Notes under the pieces: model-generated
What the model was told of the DNA's origin: nothing
Database searches by the model: none
What the model saw: the letters and a program-made list of their open reading frames with translations, nothing else
Translations under genes and position numbers: made by a program
In this document: positions 46,001-54,196 of the stretch, piece by piece
How positions within the stretch are numbered: position 1 is the stretch's first letter
How the letters are laid out: each line of letters starts with the position of its first letter
Assembly (NCBI RefSeq): GCF_025949665.1
Contig: NZ_JAPDFT010000001.1
Coordinates: 2,604,001 to 2,668,000, forward strand
Length of the DNA: 64,000 nt
Source of the DNA: Chryseobacterium viscerum
GTDB lineage: Bacteria; Bacteroidota; Bacteroidia; Flavobacteriales; Weeksellaceae
Direction: 5' to 3'

Positions 46001-46774
46001 ATGACCATACTTGATAAAATTATTGAACGAAAAAAAGAGGAAGTTGCAGGAGCAAAATTACGTATATCTCTTGACCGATTAAAAAGCACAGCCTTTTTTG
46101 AAAGGCCTACATATTCTCTGAAAGAATCCATCAAAAATAAAAACGGGATCATTGCTGAATTTAAAAGACAATCTCCTTCCAAAGGGATTATCAACAATAG
46201 CGCAGAGCCCTTAGAAGTGGTTTCAGCTTATGAAAGTTTTGGAGCCAGCGGAATTTCTATCCTTACTGATTATGATTTTTTTGGAGGAAATTTAAATGAT
46301 ATTCTAAGCGTAAGAAATGATATTAAAATTCCGATTCTCCGTAAAGATTTCATGATTGATGAATACCAATTCTATGAAGCTAAAAGTATCGGGGCTGATG
46401 TCATTTTACTGATCGCTTCCTGCCTTTCACCTGCTCAGGTAGAGGAATTCACAGCACTTGCCCATGAACTGGATATGGAAGTTTTACTGGAAATCCATAC
46501 GGAAGATGAACTGAAACATTGTAATTCAAAAATTGACCTTGTGGGAATCAACAACAGAAACCTTAAGGATTTCAAAGTGGATCTGCAGCACTCTGTTCAA
46601 TTGAAAAACCTGCTTCCAAAAGAAGTTTTATCTGTAGCAGAAAGTGGTATTTACAATCTTGAAGATTTTCAGTTTTTAAAAGAAAAAGGATTTGACGGCT
46701 TCCTGATGGGAGAATATTTCATGAAGAATACGAATCCGGCTAAAGCATTTGAAAATTTCTCAGTACAAATTTAA
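46001..46774 (+). CDS. trpC: Indole-3-glycerol-phosphate synthase
   Basis: It closes the indole ring. The 257 aa TIM barrel has IIAEFKRQSPSKGIIN, ILTDYDFFGG, ILRKDFMIDEYQ, GINNRNLKDFKVDL and SVAESGIYNLED, with catalytic Lys/Glu residues in the usual places. It is a separate gene from trpF, unlike the enterobacterial fusion. I chose the ATG at 46001; the earlier TTG at 45977 is less likely. Confidence 0.95.
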   Translation: MTILDKIIERKKEEVAGAKLRISLDRLKSTAFFERPTYSLKESIKNKNGIIAEFKRQSPSKGIINNSAEPLEVVSAYESFGASGISILTDYDFFGGNLNDILSVRNDIKIPILRKDFMIDEYQFYEAKSIGADVILLIASCLSPAQVEEFTALAHELDMEVLLEIHTEDELKHCNSKIDLVGINNRNLKDFKVDLQHSVQLKNLLPKEVLSVAESGIYNLEDFQFLKEKGFDGFLMGEYFMKNTNPAKAFENFSVQI

Positions 46775-46794
46775 TCTATCAATAATATCTGATC

Positions 46795-47475
46795 ATGAAC
46801 CAGCAACCTTCCAGCACTCCTAAACTCAAAGTATGCGGTTTAACACAATTGAACCAGATTCAAGAGCTGATGGCCATGAATGTAGATTTCCTTGGTTTTA
46901 TCTTCTATGAAAAATCACCGAGATATGTTTTGCATCATCTGAGCCTGGAAGAGATATCTGCTATTGATCATCAAGGGAAAACCGGGGTTTTCGTAAATGA
47001 AAAAGCAGACATCATTCTACAGATTGTTCAAAAAGCAGGATTAAATTTTGTACAGCTTCATGGCGACGAAAGTGATCGTTTCATTGCTGAATTAAGACAA
47101 AAACTGGATCCCGAAGTCAAGATCATTAAAGTGATAAGAATAGGCAACAATGATTCAGAAACCAAAAATAAAATACTACAAACCTTCAGTCAGCAGCCTG
47201 CAACCTGCAACCTACAGCCTATCACCTACTACCTGTTTGATACAGACGGGAAAGCATTCGGTGGAACGGGAAAACAGTTTGACTGGACTTTGCTGAACGA
47301 TCTTAAGATTCCACTGCCCTACTTTTTAAGTGGTGGTATTTCAGAAGAAAACATCGGAAATATCAAGGCTTTGCAACAGCAGCCTTTTGTTTTAGATATC
47401 AATTCAAAATTTGAAACGGAACCTGGAAATAAGGATATTGGCCGTATAAAAAAATTTAAAAACCTATATCAGTAA
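46795..47475 (+). CDS. trpF: Phosphoribosylanthranilate isomerase with a repeat-derived insertion
   Basis: It performs the Amadori rearrangement of phosphoribosylanthranilate. The 226 aa protein has KVCGLTQLNQIQEL (catalytic Cys), GFIFYEKSPRYV, VQLHGDES, DTDGKAFGGTGKQFDW (catalytic Asp) and FLSGGISEENI. Between the ILQTF helix and YYLFDTDG lies QQPATCNLQPIT, encoded by five tandem 7-base units (47197-47231) of the same type as the intergenic arrays. This loop is longer than usual for TrpF (family about 200-215 aa). The reading frame is kept. Confidence 0.92.
   Translation: MNQQPSSTPKLKVCGLTQLNQIQELMAMNVDFLGFIFYEKSPRYVLHHLSLEEISAIDHQGKTGVFVNEKADIILQIVQKAGLNFVQLHGDESDRFIAELRQKLDPEVKIIKVIRIGNNDSETKNKILQTFSQQPATCNLQPITYYLFDTDGKAFGGTGKQFDWTLLNDLKIPLPYFLSGGISEENIGNIKALQQQPFVLDINSKFETEPGNKDIGRIKKFKNLYQ
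47197..47231 (+). repeat. Heptanucleotide array within trpF
   Basis: CCTGCAA CCTGCAA CCTACAG CCTATCA CCTACTA, in frame, translated as part of QQPATCNLQPITYY. Confidence 0.8.
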
Positions 47476-47500
47476 AAGATATAACAACTAAAAAAACACA

Positions 47501-48013
47501 ATGATGAACATACACTTGCTAAAAAAGACATTTTATAAAACCTTATTTCCTCCTAAATTCGGGAATGAAAAAATACAGGCTCTGTACCATTTTGTTGCTC
47601 AGAATGATGGCAATATAGAGCATTGGGAAGTTGGCGGATTATTGTCTGAGTTCATTGATATTATTAAAGATTTTCAGGAAAGTGATATCCAGTATTTTTT
47701 TGAAAGAATCAGTTTATGGAACAGCTACTATCTTGTTGTTATTTCAGATAAATTTCTGGAAAACCATGTAAGATCAGTTATCAAATATGACTTAGGATTG
47801 ATTTATGCTAAAATATTTCTGCTGTATGAAGACTCTGATTCTTATTATCTGATTGACAACCTGGAAATTGCAATTACCATGTACCAATCCAAAATAGATA
47901 AAGCAACCTTAATTGATTTAATGCATAAAATAGAATTATTACATTATAAAAAACTGATTACCAAACAACAATACGATTATCATCTTACATTTATTAATAG
48001 TTTAAACCCATGA
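47501..48013 (+). CDS. Hypothetical protein within the trp operon
   Basis: This is a 170 aa, mostly helical cytoplasmic protein with no signal and no recognised domain (IHLLKKTFYKTLFPPKFG; LLSEFIDIIKDFQESD). The base composition matches its neighbours. It overlaps the next gene by four bases (ATGA), so the two entered or evolved as a unit. Nothing ties it to tryptophan chemistry. Confidence 0.65.
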   Translation: MMNIHLLKKTFYKTLFPPKFGNEKIQALYHFVAQNDGNIEHWEVGGLLSEFIDIIKDFQESDIQYFFERISLWNSYYLVVISDKFLENHVRSVIKYDLGLIYAKIFLLYEDSDSYYLIDNLEIAITMYQSKIDKATLIDLMHKIELLHYKKLITKQQYDYHLTFINSLNP

Positions 48014-48555
48014 AATATCAGATAAAAGAAACTAAGGATTTAACGGAAAAAGAGATCGAACATATCTTGCTGCTTTGGGATATCTCTGCCTGGAATACCA
48101 TGAAGTCTGCCTATTTCCGGACTTTTTTCAAAGATTCGGAATTTCATTTTATGCTGGATACAGATGAAAATATACTAGCAGTTATCCGTGTAAATTTTGA
48201 TTTTACGTTAAAAATAGCTGGAACCAGCTACTCCTTTGCTGAAGCTGTAGGACTTGTTTCCACTCATAAAAAGAAAGGGTATGGAACTGCTTTAGTCCGT
48301 AATTTCAAGGAAAATGCGATTCAGAGAAATAAGGACACTATTGGATTTTGTCATTCGAATCTCCGTCTTTTTTATGAAAAGTGTTCAATTGAAATTCTTC
48401 ATGACAAAGCCAAAATGATCAAAGAAAGTATCGGTTCTGAATGGGTGAATTCTGAAGATGATGATATTTTGATTTTTAATGCTTCACAGGAAACAAAAGA
48501 ACTGCTCAATCAGCTAAGCGCACAGAATAATGCTTATTTAATTACTAAAGAATAA
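48010..48555 (+). CDS. GNAT-family N-acetyltransferase within the trp operon
   Basis: This is a 181 aa protein. The GNAT acetyl-CoA loop is [18 protein letters not shown], preceded by the beta strand FAEAVGLVS and followed by [17 protein letters not shown] (motif B). The substrate is unknown. It is coupled to the previous gene and ends 4 bases before trpB, so it is co-transcribed with the tryptophan genes. Confidence 0.75.
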   Translation: MKYQIKETKDLTEKEIEHILLLWDISAWNTMKSAYFRTFFKDSEFHFMLDTDENILAVIRVNFDFTLKIAGTSYSFAEAVGLVSTHKKKGYGTALVRNFKENAIQRNKDTIGFCHSNLRLFYEKCSIEILHDKAKMIKESIGSEWVNSEDDDILIFNASQETKELLNQLSAQNNAYLITKE

Positions 48556-48559
48556 AAAA

Positions 48560-49738
48560 ATGAATTATAAAAACCCCGATGAAAACGGATATTATGGAGA
48601 GTTTGGAGGTGCTTTTATACCCGAAATGCTCTATCCTAATGTAGAAGAATTACAAAAAAACTATCTTGAAATTATAGAATCTGACGATTTTCAGGCTGAA
48701 TATCAGGATTTGCTGAAAAACTATGTGGGCCGTGCCACACCGCTATATTTTGCTAAAAACCTAAGTCAGAAATACCAGACTCAGATTTATTTAAAACGCG
48801 AAGACCTCAACCATACCGGAGCTCATAAGATCAATAATGCTCTGGGACAGGTTCTATTGGCAAAACGCCTTGGAAAAACCAGAATTATTGCTGAAACCGG
48901 AGCCGGACAACATGGTGTCGCTACTGCTACAGCATGTGCTTTGCTTGGTTTGGAATGCATCGTCTATATGGGAGAAATTGACATCCAGAGACAAGCTCCG
49001 AATGTTGCAAGAATGAAAATGCTGGGTGCAGAAGTTGTACCAGCCACTTCAGGATCAAAAACCCTTAAAGATGCCGTGAATGAAGCATTAAGAGACTGGA
49101 TCAACAATCCTCTGACAACTCATTATGTAATCGGAAGTGTGGTAGGACCTCATCCTTTTCCGGATCTTGTAGCGAGATTTCAGAGCATCATTTCAAAAGA
49201 AATTAAAGAACAGCTTAAGGAAAAAATCGGTAGAGAAAACCCGGATTATGTGATTGCCTGTGTAGGCGGAGGAAGCAATGCAGCAGGAACTTTCTATCAT
49301 TTTGTAGAAGAAAAAGAAGTAAAAATCATTGCTGCTGAAGCCGGCGGTCTGGGAGTAGATTCCGGAAAATCTGCGGCTACTACATTTCTAGGAACTCTGG
49401 GTGTACTTCACGGAAGTAAAAGTCTTGTAATGCAGACGGAAGACGGCCAGGTGATAGAGCCTCATTCTATCTCCGCAGGACTGGATTATCCGGGAATCGG
49501 GCCTTTTCATGCCCATTTATTTAAAGAAAAAAGAGCAGAATTTTTTAGCATTAATGACGATGAAGCTTTAAAATGTGCTTTTGAATTAACCAAACTGGAA
49601 GGCATTATTCCGGCATTGGAAAGTTCTCATGCTCTGGCTGTTCTGGACAAGAAGAAATTTGGAGAAAACGATGTTGTTGTTATTTGCCTGAGCGGACGTG
49701 GAGATAAGGATATGGAAACGTATCTGAAGAATTTGTAA
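48560..49738 (+). CDS. trpB: Tryptophan synthase beta chain
   Basis: It forms tryptophan from indole and serine with pyridoxal phosphate. The 392 aa protein has [17 protein letters not shown], the PLP lysine in [32 protein letters not shown], the phosphate-binding [10 protein letters not shown] and [16 protein letters not shown]. It is a standard TrpB1. Confidence 0.97.
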   Translation: MNYKNPDENGYYGEFGGAFIPEMLYPNVEELQKNYLEIIESDDFQAEYQDLLKNYVGRATPLYFAKNLSQKYQTQIYLKREDLNHTGAHKINNALGQVLLAKRLGKTRIIAETGAGQHGVATATACALLGLECIVYMGEIDIQRQAPNVARMKMLGAEVVPATSGSKTLKDAVNEALRDWINNPLTTHYVIGSVVGPHPFPDLVARFQSIISKEIKEQLKEKIGRENPDYVIACVGGGSNAAGTFYHFVEEKEVKIIAAEAGGLGVDSGKSAATTFLGTLGVLHGSKSLVMQTEDGQVIEPHSISAGLDYPGIGPFHAHLFKEKRAEFFSINDDEALKCAFELTKLEGIIPALESSHALAVLDKKKFGENDVVVICLSGRGDKDMETYLKNL

Positions 49739-49739
49739 A

Positions 49740-49822
49740 ATGTAAAAAGTATTAATGTAAAATGACTTTAACAGATAAAACCTGATCATAAATACATTTT
49801 ACATGAATACATCAATACAATA
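49740..49822. repeat. Short intergenic stem-loop repeat (family 2, copy 2)
   Basis: It shares AAAGTATTAATGTAAA (49746-49761) and AAATACATTTTACAT (49790-49804) exactly with 8520-8535 and 8573-8587; spacer 28 bases here and 37 there. It lies inside the trp operon between trpB and trpA. Confidence 0.65.
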
Positions 49823-49828
49823 AAAAAA

Positions 49829-50563
49829 ATGAAAAAACTAAATATATACTTCACAGCAGGAATTCCGCAGTTGGAAAACACCGCTGATATTATACAACTG
49901 ATTCAGGATTCCGGGGCAGATATGATCGAAATCGGAATGCCTTATTCTGATCCTGTGGCAGACGGGCCGGTAATTCAGAAAGCTCATGAACTGGCTTTAC
50001 AAAACGGAATGACCATTGAAAAACTGTTATCACAATTAAAAGCCATCAAAAATGAAATCAGAATTCCGATTATTCTGATGGGTTATATCAACCCTGTACT
50101 GAGTTTCGGGTTTGAAAAATTCTGTGCAGCATGTTCTGAAAGTGGTGTTTCAGGATTGATTCTTCCCGACCTCCCTCCTATTGAGTTTGAGAAAAATTAT
50201 CAGTCTGTCTTAAAGCAGTATAATCTTAATTTCACCTTTCTGGTCACTCCGGAAACGTCTGATGAAAGGATGGTGTATCTGGATTCTTTAAGTTCAGGCT
50301 TCCTGTATGCGGTAAGTTCTTCCTCCACAACGGGGAATGAAAATGCAGTTTTAAAAAATGAGAGCTACCTTTCCAGAATAGCATCTCTTCCGCTTAAAAA
50401 TCCTGTGATGATCGGATTCGGAATTAAATCGAAAGAGGATTTTGAAAATGTAACAGAAAAAGCGGATGGCGGTATCATAGGAACAGCCTTTGTGAATATT
50501 CTGCTTCAGGATAGAGACTGGAAGAAAAGTGCTATAGATTTTATCCATTCCATCAAAGCCTAA
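49829..50563 (+). CDS. trpA: Tryptophan synthase alpha chain
   Basis: It splits indole-glycerol phosphate and passes indole to TrpB. The 244 aa TIM barrel has FTAGIPQLENT, the catalytic Glu in DMIEIGMPYSDPVADGPVIQ, PIILMGYINPVLSFG, and GIGIKS-like VMIGFGIKSKEDFE. It is the last tryptophan gene. Confidence 0.95.
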   Translation: MKKLNIYFTAGIPQLENTADIIQLIQDSGADMIEIGMPYSDPVADGPVIQKAHELALQNGMTIEKLLSQLKAIKNEIRIPIILMGYINPVLSFGFEKFCAACSESGVSGLILPDLPPIEFEKNYQSVLKQYNLNFTFLVTPETSDERMVYLDSLSSGFLYAVSSSSTTGNENAVLKNESYLSRIASLPLKNPVMIGFGIKSKEDFENVTEKADGGIIGTAFVNILLQDRDWKKSAIDFIHSIKA

Positions 50564-50570
50564 AATTCAC

Positions 50571-50578
50571 TAAATTTG
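50571..50578 (+). promoter_or_regulatory. -7 box upstream of lipB
   Basis: TAAATTTG fits TAnnTTTG; the ATG of lipB is 17 bases downstream. This would let lipB be expressed apart from the trp operon. Confidence 0.5.
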
Positions 50579-50594
50579 TATATCAAAAATTGAA

Positions 50595-51323
50595 ATGAAT
50601 ACAAATCAAAATAAATCAGTAGAATTTGAAGATTTAGGGATCAGAGAATATCAGCCAGCCTGGGATTATCAGGAGCAGCTGATGAAAAACATCATTGATA
50701 CCAAAATAAAAAACAGGGATCTTCCTGTGGAACAACATATTACTACTCCCAACCACCTTCTTTTTGTAGAGCATCCTCATGTGTATACTTTAGGAAAAAG
50801 CGGACATGAAGAAAATATGCTTGCCGGTATTGATAAATTAAAAGAAATTGATGCCACTTTCGTAAAGGTAAACCGTGGCGGAGATATTACGTATCATGGT
50901 TACGGGCAGGTTGTAGGCTATCCTATTCTGGATCTTGAAAACTTTTTTACAGACATTCATTTATATATGAGGAATCTGGAAGAAGTGATTATCAGAACCA
51001 TTGCCGAGTATGGCATTAAGGGAGAACGCTCTCCGGGAGAAACAGGAGTATGGCTGGATGTTGGAAAACCTTATGCCAGAAAAATGTGTGCTATGGGTGT
51101 GAAAGCTTCACGATGGGTTACCCTTCATGGTTTTGCATTGAATGTAAATACGGATATGCGTTATTTTGAATACATTATTCCATGTGGTATTAAAGACAAG
51201 CAGGTTACCTCCCTGAAAAGAGAACTTGAAAGAGAACTTACTCCTGAAGAAATGGAAGAACTGAAAGCAAAAATCAGAAAACATTTTGCAGACGTTTTCC
51301 AGGCAGAACTGATTTATAAATAA
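50595..51323 (+). CDS. lipB: Octanoyl-[ACP]:protein octanoyltransferase
   Basis: It attaches octanoate to lipoyl domains, the first step of lipoic acid synthesis. The 242 aa protein has EHPHVYTLGKSG, the diagnostic VNRGGDITYHGYGQVVGYPI, GVWLDVGKPYARKMCAMGVK, and the active-site Cys/Lys region YIIPCGIKDKQVTSL. It provides the cofactor for GcvH and 2-oxoacid dehydrogenases. Confidence 0.95.
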   Translation: MNTNQNKSVEFEDLGIREYQPAWDYQEQLMKNIIDTKIKNRDLPVEQHITTPNHLLFVEHPHVYTLGKSGHEENMLAGIDKLKEIDATFVKVNRGGDITYHGYGQVVGYPILDLENFFTDIHLYMRNLEEVIIRTIAEYGIKGERSPGETGVWLDVGKPYARKMCAMGVKASRWVTLHGFALNVNTDMRYFEYIIPCGIKDKQVTSLKRELERELTPEEMEELKAKIRKHFADVFQAELIYK

Positions 51324-51351
51324 TCGGTACAGATTAATATATAATGATCAT

Positions 51352-51386
51352 AAAAACCAGTTTCAGGTATTGAAACTGGTTTTTTA
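51352..51386 (+). terminator. Terminator after lipB
   Basis: AAAAACCAGTTTCA (51352-51365) / TGAAACTGGTTTTT (51371-51384), loop GGTAT, then T. Confidence 0.92.
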
Positions 51387-51433
51387 GTTTTATGATGATT
51401 TTATTTTTATTCGCTTAGACTATCCACAACGTT

Positions 51434-51596
51434 TGTCATTCCACAGGAATCCAGACACAGAAAGCTTGTGATAATAAATGAGGATAAAATAAAAGTTTAG
51501 ATTCCTGCGGAATGGACAATATAGATGGATAATCTACTTAAAATACTAATGTTTTAGTACATACCATTGTTTGCGTTGTCCATTCCGGAGGAATCC
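51434..51596. repeat. Three ATTCCnnnGGAAT repeat copies
   Basis: TGTCATTCCACAGGAATCCA (51434-51453), its inverted relative ATTCCTGCGGAATGGACAA (51501-51519), and TGTCCATTCCGGAGGAATCC (near 51577-51595). Each has an internal palindrome GATTCCnnnGGAATG or its complement. The alternating orientation would allow hairpins between copies. Confidence 0.75.
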
Positions 51597-51817
51597 ATAA
51601 TGCAAAATCAAAAATATCTATTTTCCTCAATTCACCATCACAATCATTAGGTTTTAATCGTTTTCAATATCATAAAATTAAAAATATAACATAATTATGT
51701 GTTTTTTTGAAAAAAAGCCTTGCATATATTTTAATTTTTATTACTTTTAATATCACAAAATAGTGAACTATCATCATTATAAAGTTCACTACAAATTAAC
51801 ACCAAAATATAAAAACT

Positions 51818-52777
51818 ATGAAAAAATTTCTGTTATCCATGATGGTATTCGTGACGATGCTGTCATTCAATGCCTGTTCAGATTCCAATGCCAATCAGGA
51901 TCCTAATCTAGTAGCTAAAGAGTCAAACGAAATTGCAATGAAAGATTTCGGCAAAACTGTCCCGGTAGGGATTGAAAAAGAAGATGGAAAGTTTAAAGTT
52001 TCATTTATGGTTTCGGCTCAGCCGTATCTCATTAAAGATACTAAGGAAAATGCGGGATTTATCTCCATGATCCAGGATGCTGTAGAAAACGAAACTCCCG
52101 TTCATATTTTCCTGAAGGCCAATTCTAACGAAATCGCAAAAGTAGACAAAGCAACAGCTGATGACATCCGTTATTTCAAGTCTGTATTCAATAAAGAAGA
52201 GAGAGGTGACAGCAAAAAAGCAGTCAGTGTTATTCCTAATCTTGCAACGTTAAACAGTCTGTTTACCCAAATTAAAAATCAGGCTTGCGGAACTTCTACA
52301 GCTTCTTCCCCTTGTATCACATTCAGATACCCTGTGGATGGCTGCTACGCAAGAGCTCACAAGATGAGACAAATACTATTGAATGCAGGATATGATTGTG
52401 AAAAACAATTCGTGTATGGTAACCTGAGAGCATCTACAGGAACATGCTGCGTATCATGGGTATATCATGTAGCGATATTGGTAAGCTTTAAAAATGCTTC
52501 CGGAATTGTTGAGAAAAGAATCATTGATCCATCATTATTCTCCAGCGGACCGGTAACCGATACGGCATGGAGAGCTGCATGTACAAACACAAGCTGTGGA
52601 TCTGCGTCTGTATCTTCTTTTGCCAATACAGCAGGAAACGTTTACTACAGAAGTCCATCAGGTTCTTTACTGTATGATAACAACTACGTAAATACCAATT
52701 GTGTATTAAACATATTCTCATCCCTTTCCGGATGTTCTCCTTCTCCTGCACCTAGCGTAGGAAGCTGTGGATTTTAA
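51818..52777 (+). CDS. Protein-glutaminase precursor
   Basis: This secreted enzyme deamidates glutamine side chains in intact proteins. The 319 aa preproprotein divides as: signal about 1-20, propeptide to 134, mature enzyme A135-F319 (185 aa, the length of the C. proteolyticum enzyme as I recall it). The putative catalytic triad is Cys176 (VDGCYARAH), His217 (VYHVAIL) and Asp237 (RIIDPSLF), matching mature positions 42, 83 and 103. Ten further mature-region cysteines can form disulfides. The propeptide has MVSAQPYLI; in the characterised enzyme this region plugs the active site. The terminator at 52791 follows, then a propeptide-like lipoprotein. Confidence 0.95.
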   Translation: MKKFLLSMMVFVTMLSFNACSDSNANQDPNLVAKESNEIAMKDFGKTVPVGIEKEDGKFKVSFMVSAQPYLIKDTKENAGFISMIQDAVENETPVHIFLKANSNEIAKVDKATADDIRYFKSVFNKEERGDSKKAVSVIPNLATLNSLFTQIKNQACGTSTASSPCITFRYPVDGCYARAHKMRQILLNAGYDCEKQFVYGNLRASTGTCCVSWVYHVAILVSFKNASGIVEKRIIDPSLFSSGPVTDTAWRAACTNTSCGSASVSSFANTAGNVYYRSPSGSLLYDNNYVNTNCVLNIFSSLSGCSPSPAPSVGSCGF

Positions 52778-52790
52778 CTAATTTATATAG

Positions 52791-52829
52791 AGCTCCTGCA
52801 TTTATTTTGATACATTGCAGGAGCTTTTT
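52791..52829 (+). terminator. Terminator between glutaminase and propeptide-like gene
   Basis: AGCTCCTGCA (52791-52800) / TGCAGGAGCT (52816-52825) with five T. It is only 17 bases before the next ATG, so the lipoprotein is either made by read-through at lower level or from a promoter inside the gap. Confidence 0.88.
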
Positions 52830-52846
52830 ACTTAATACTTTTCCTT

Positions 52847-53158
52847 ATGAAAGCCTGGTCCTATCTATTATTACTTTTTATTATGATTACATCCTGTTCC
52901 GGTAATTCCAGTTCACAGAATTTAACCTGGTATAATAATGCCACTATTTCAAATATCATTGAAGATCCGGACAAGCCGAATGAAGTGGTACGTGTCGCCA
53001 TAGGGATCAGTGCTCAGGTATTTTATATTTCAAAAAAATCACCTGATTACAAGACTCTTATAGAAAAGGCAACTCAAAGCTTTAAGAAAAGCAAGACTTA
53101 TAATATTGGTATTGAAAATAAAACCAATATCATCAAAGAAATCAAAGAGGTCAAATAA
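52847..53158 (+). CDS. Lipoprotein resembling a stand-alone glutaminase propeptide (candidate inhibitor)
   Basis: This 103 aa protein has signal and lipobox FIMITSCSGN (Cys17). Residues 48-99, VRVAIGISAQVFYISKK through IGIENKTNIIKEI, align with propeptide residues 59-109 of the adjacent glutaminase (FKVSFMVSAQPYLIKDT through IFLKANSNEIAKV). The SAQ core and the spacing of hydrophobic positions agree, with one short gap. The alanine of SAQ corresponds, as far as I recall, to the propeptide alanine placed in the enzyme active site. There is no catalytic domain. I infer a membrane-tethered inhibitor or immunity/chaperone protein; it is otherwise a hypothetical lipoprotein. Confidence 0.7.
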   Translation: MKAWSYLLLLFIMITSCSGNSSSQNLTWYNNATISNIIEDPDKPNEVVRVAIGISAQVFYISKKSPDYKTLIEKATQSFKKSKTYNIGIENKTNIIKEIKEVK

Positions 53159-53186
53159 TCTTTAATCTCTCTGAAATAGTCTGTCA

Positions 53187-53939
53187 TTATCTGATCACAG
53201 AAATTCCGGCATCTACTTTTACTTCAGCTCCATGAATATAGGAAGCATCTTCTGAAGCAAGAAACAGAACTACATTGGCTATTTCTGATGGTTCTCCCTG
53301 TCTTTTAAAAGGAATCGTAGGAATAATATCCTCAATGGCACTTTCAATCTGTTCTCCGGTTAATCCTGTATTATTAAAAATATTGGTTTTAATATGTCCC
53401 GGACTCACTCCGTTGACACGGATACCGTGCTCTGTAAGCTCTACTGCAAACGTTTTAATGAAAGACTGCACTGCTGATTTGGCCGCAGAATACACCGAAA
53501 AATTAGGCATTGCAATCTCTGTCGCTACAGAAGTATTAAAAATAACAGAGCTTCCCCTTTTCATCAATGGCAATAATTGCTGTACTGTAAAAAACGGACC
53601 TTTTACCAGTAGATTAAAAAGATCGTCAAATTGGTTTTCATCCACATATTCTACAGGAGCAAATTTTCCGTATCCGGCATTGGCAAAGACAAGATCAATA
53701 TGTTCAGTATGTTTTCTGACTTCCTGCTGAAGATTCATCAGATCTTTTATATTTCCTGCATTGGAAACAATTCCAAAAGCATTTTCTCCAAGTTTTTCCA
53801 GGGCAATGTTCACCGTCTCTTCACTTCTTCCTGTGATAATGGCTGAGCCTCCTTCTTCGATAAATTTCTGAGCAGTGGCCAAACCCATTCCATTGGTTCC
53901 CCCGGTAATTAAAGCGGTTTTGTTTTTAAATCTCTGCAT
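53187..53939 (-). CDS. Short-chain dehydrogenase/reductase
   Basis: This is a 250 aa classical SDR oxidoreductase: cofactor loop ALITGGTNGMGLATAQKF (TGxxxGxG), NAG-like FANAGYG, catalytic Ser in FNTSVATEI and Tyr/Lys in YSAAKSAVQSF, and RVNGVSPGHIKTNIF. The substrate is unknown. I chose the ATG at 53937-53939 (MQRFKNKTALITGG). It is divergent from the OhrR-regulated operon, so it might share that control region. Confidence 0.88.
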   Translation of the reverse strand: MQRFKNKTALITGGTNGMGLATAQKFIEEGGSAIITGRSEETVNIALEKLGENAFGIVSNAGNIKDLMNLQQEVRKHTEHIDLVFANAGYGKFAPVEYVDENQFDDLFNLLVKGPFFTVQQLLPLMKRGSSVIFNTSVATEIAMPNFSVYSAAKSAVQSFIKTFAVELTEHGIRVNGVSPGHIKTNIFNNTGLTGEQIESAIEDIIPTIPFKRQGEPSEIANVVLFLASEDASYIHGAEVKVDAGISVIR

Positions 53940-54089
53940 TGTTTTTAGTTTAAATTTCTCCTGCAAAGATTGGAATAGAGACAGTCTTAAAAAATCCGAA
54001 TCATGCGGAAATGGATAAAAGAAATTTTTATTTTCTTCCCTATTTTAGTTTATCAATAATTCTCATAAATAAAATCTTTCAAAATTAAA

Positions 54090-54119
54090 TTGCACACAAT
54101 TAAATTGTTTATACATTTG
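54090..54119 (+). promoter_or_regulatory. Promoter of the nitroreductase-ohrR-ohr operon
   Basis: -33 TTG (54090-54092), 19-base spacer, -7 TACATTTG (54112-54119): the best promoter match in the window. The OhrR box lies between the two elements. Confidence 0.75.
54096..54108. promoter_or_regulatory. Candidate OhrR operator
   Basis: ACAATT-A-AATTGT, a perfect palindrome matching the known OhrR box (TACAATT-AATTGTA). It sits inside the promoter spacer, where bound repressor would block RNA polymerase. A MarR/OhrR gene and ohr lie in the operon it precedes. Confidence 0.75.
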
Positions 54120-54196
54120 TACTGTTATTTTACTTCAATATCAAAAACAGGAAGTTCAATAACCGTCAAGTAGTTTAATTTAAAACAAAAAGAAAA

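Larger units (their letters stand above)
51324..51817. other. Gene-free region between lipB and the protein-glutaminase
   Basis: This holds the lipB terminator and three copies of an ATTCCnnnGGAAT element (listed separately). From about 51640 there is an AT-rich stretch that should contain the glutaminase promoter; no convincing TAnnTTTG box was found there. No gene was seen. Confidence 0.6.
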
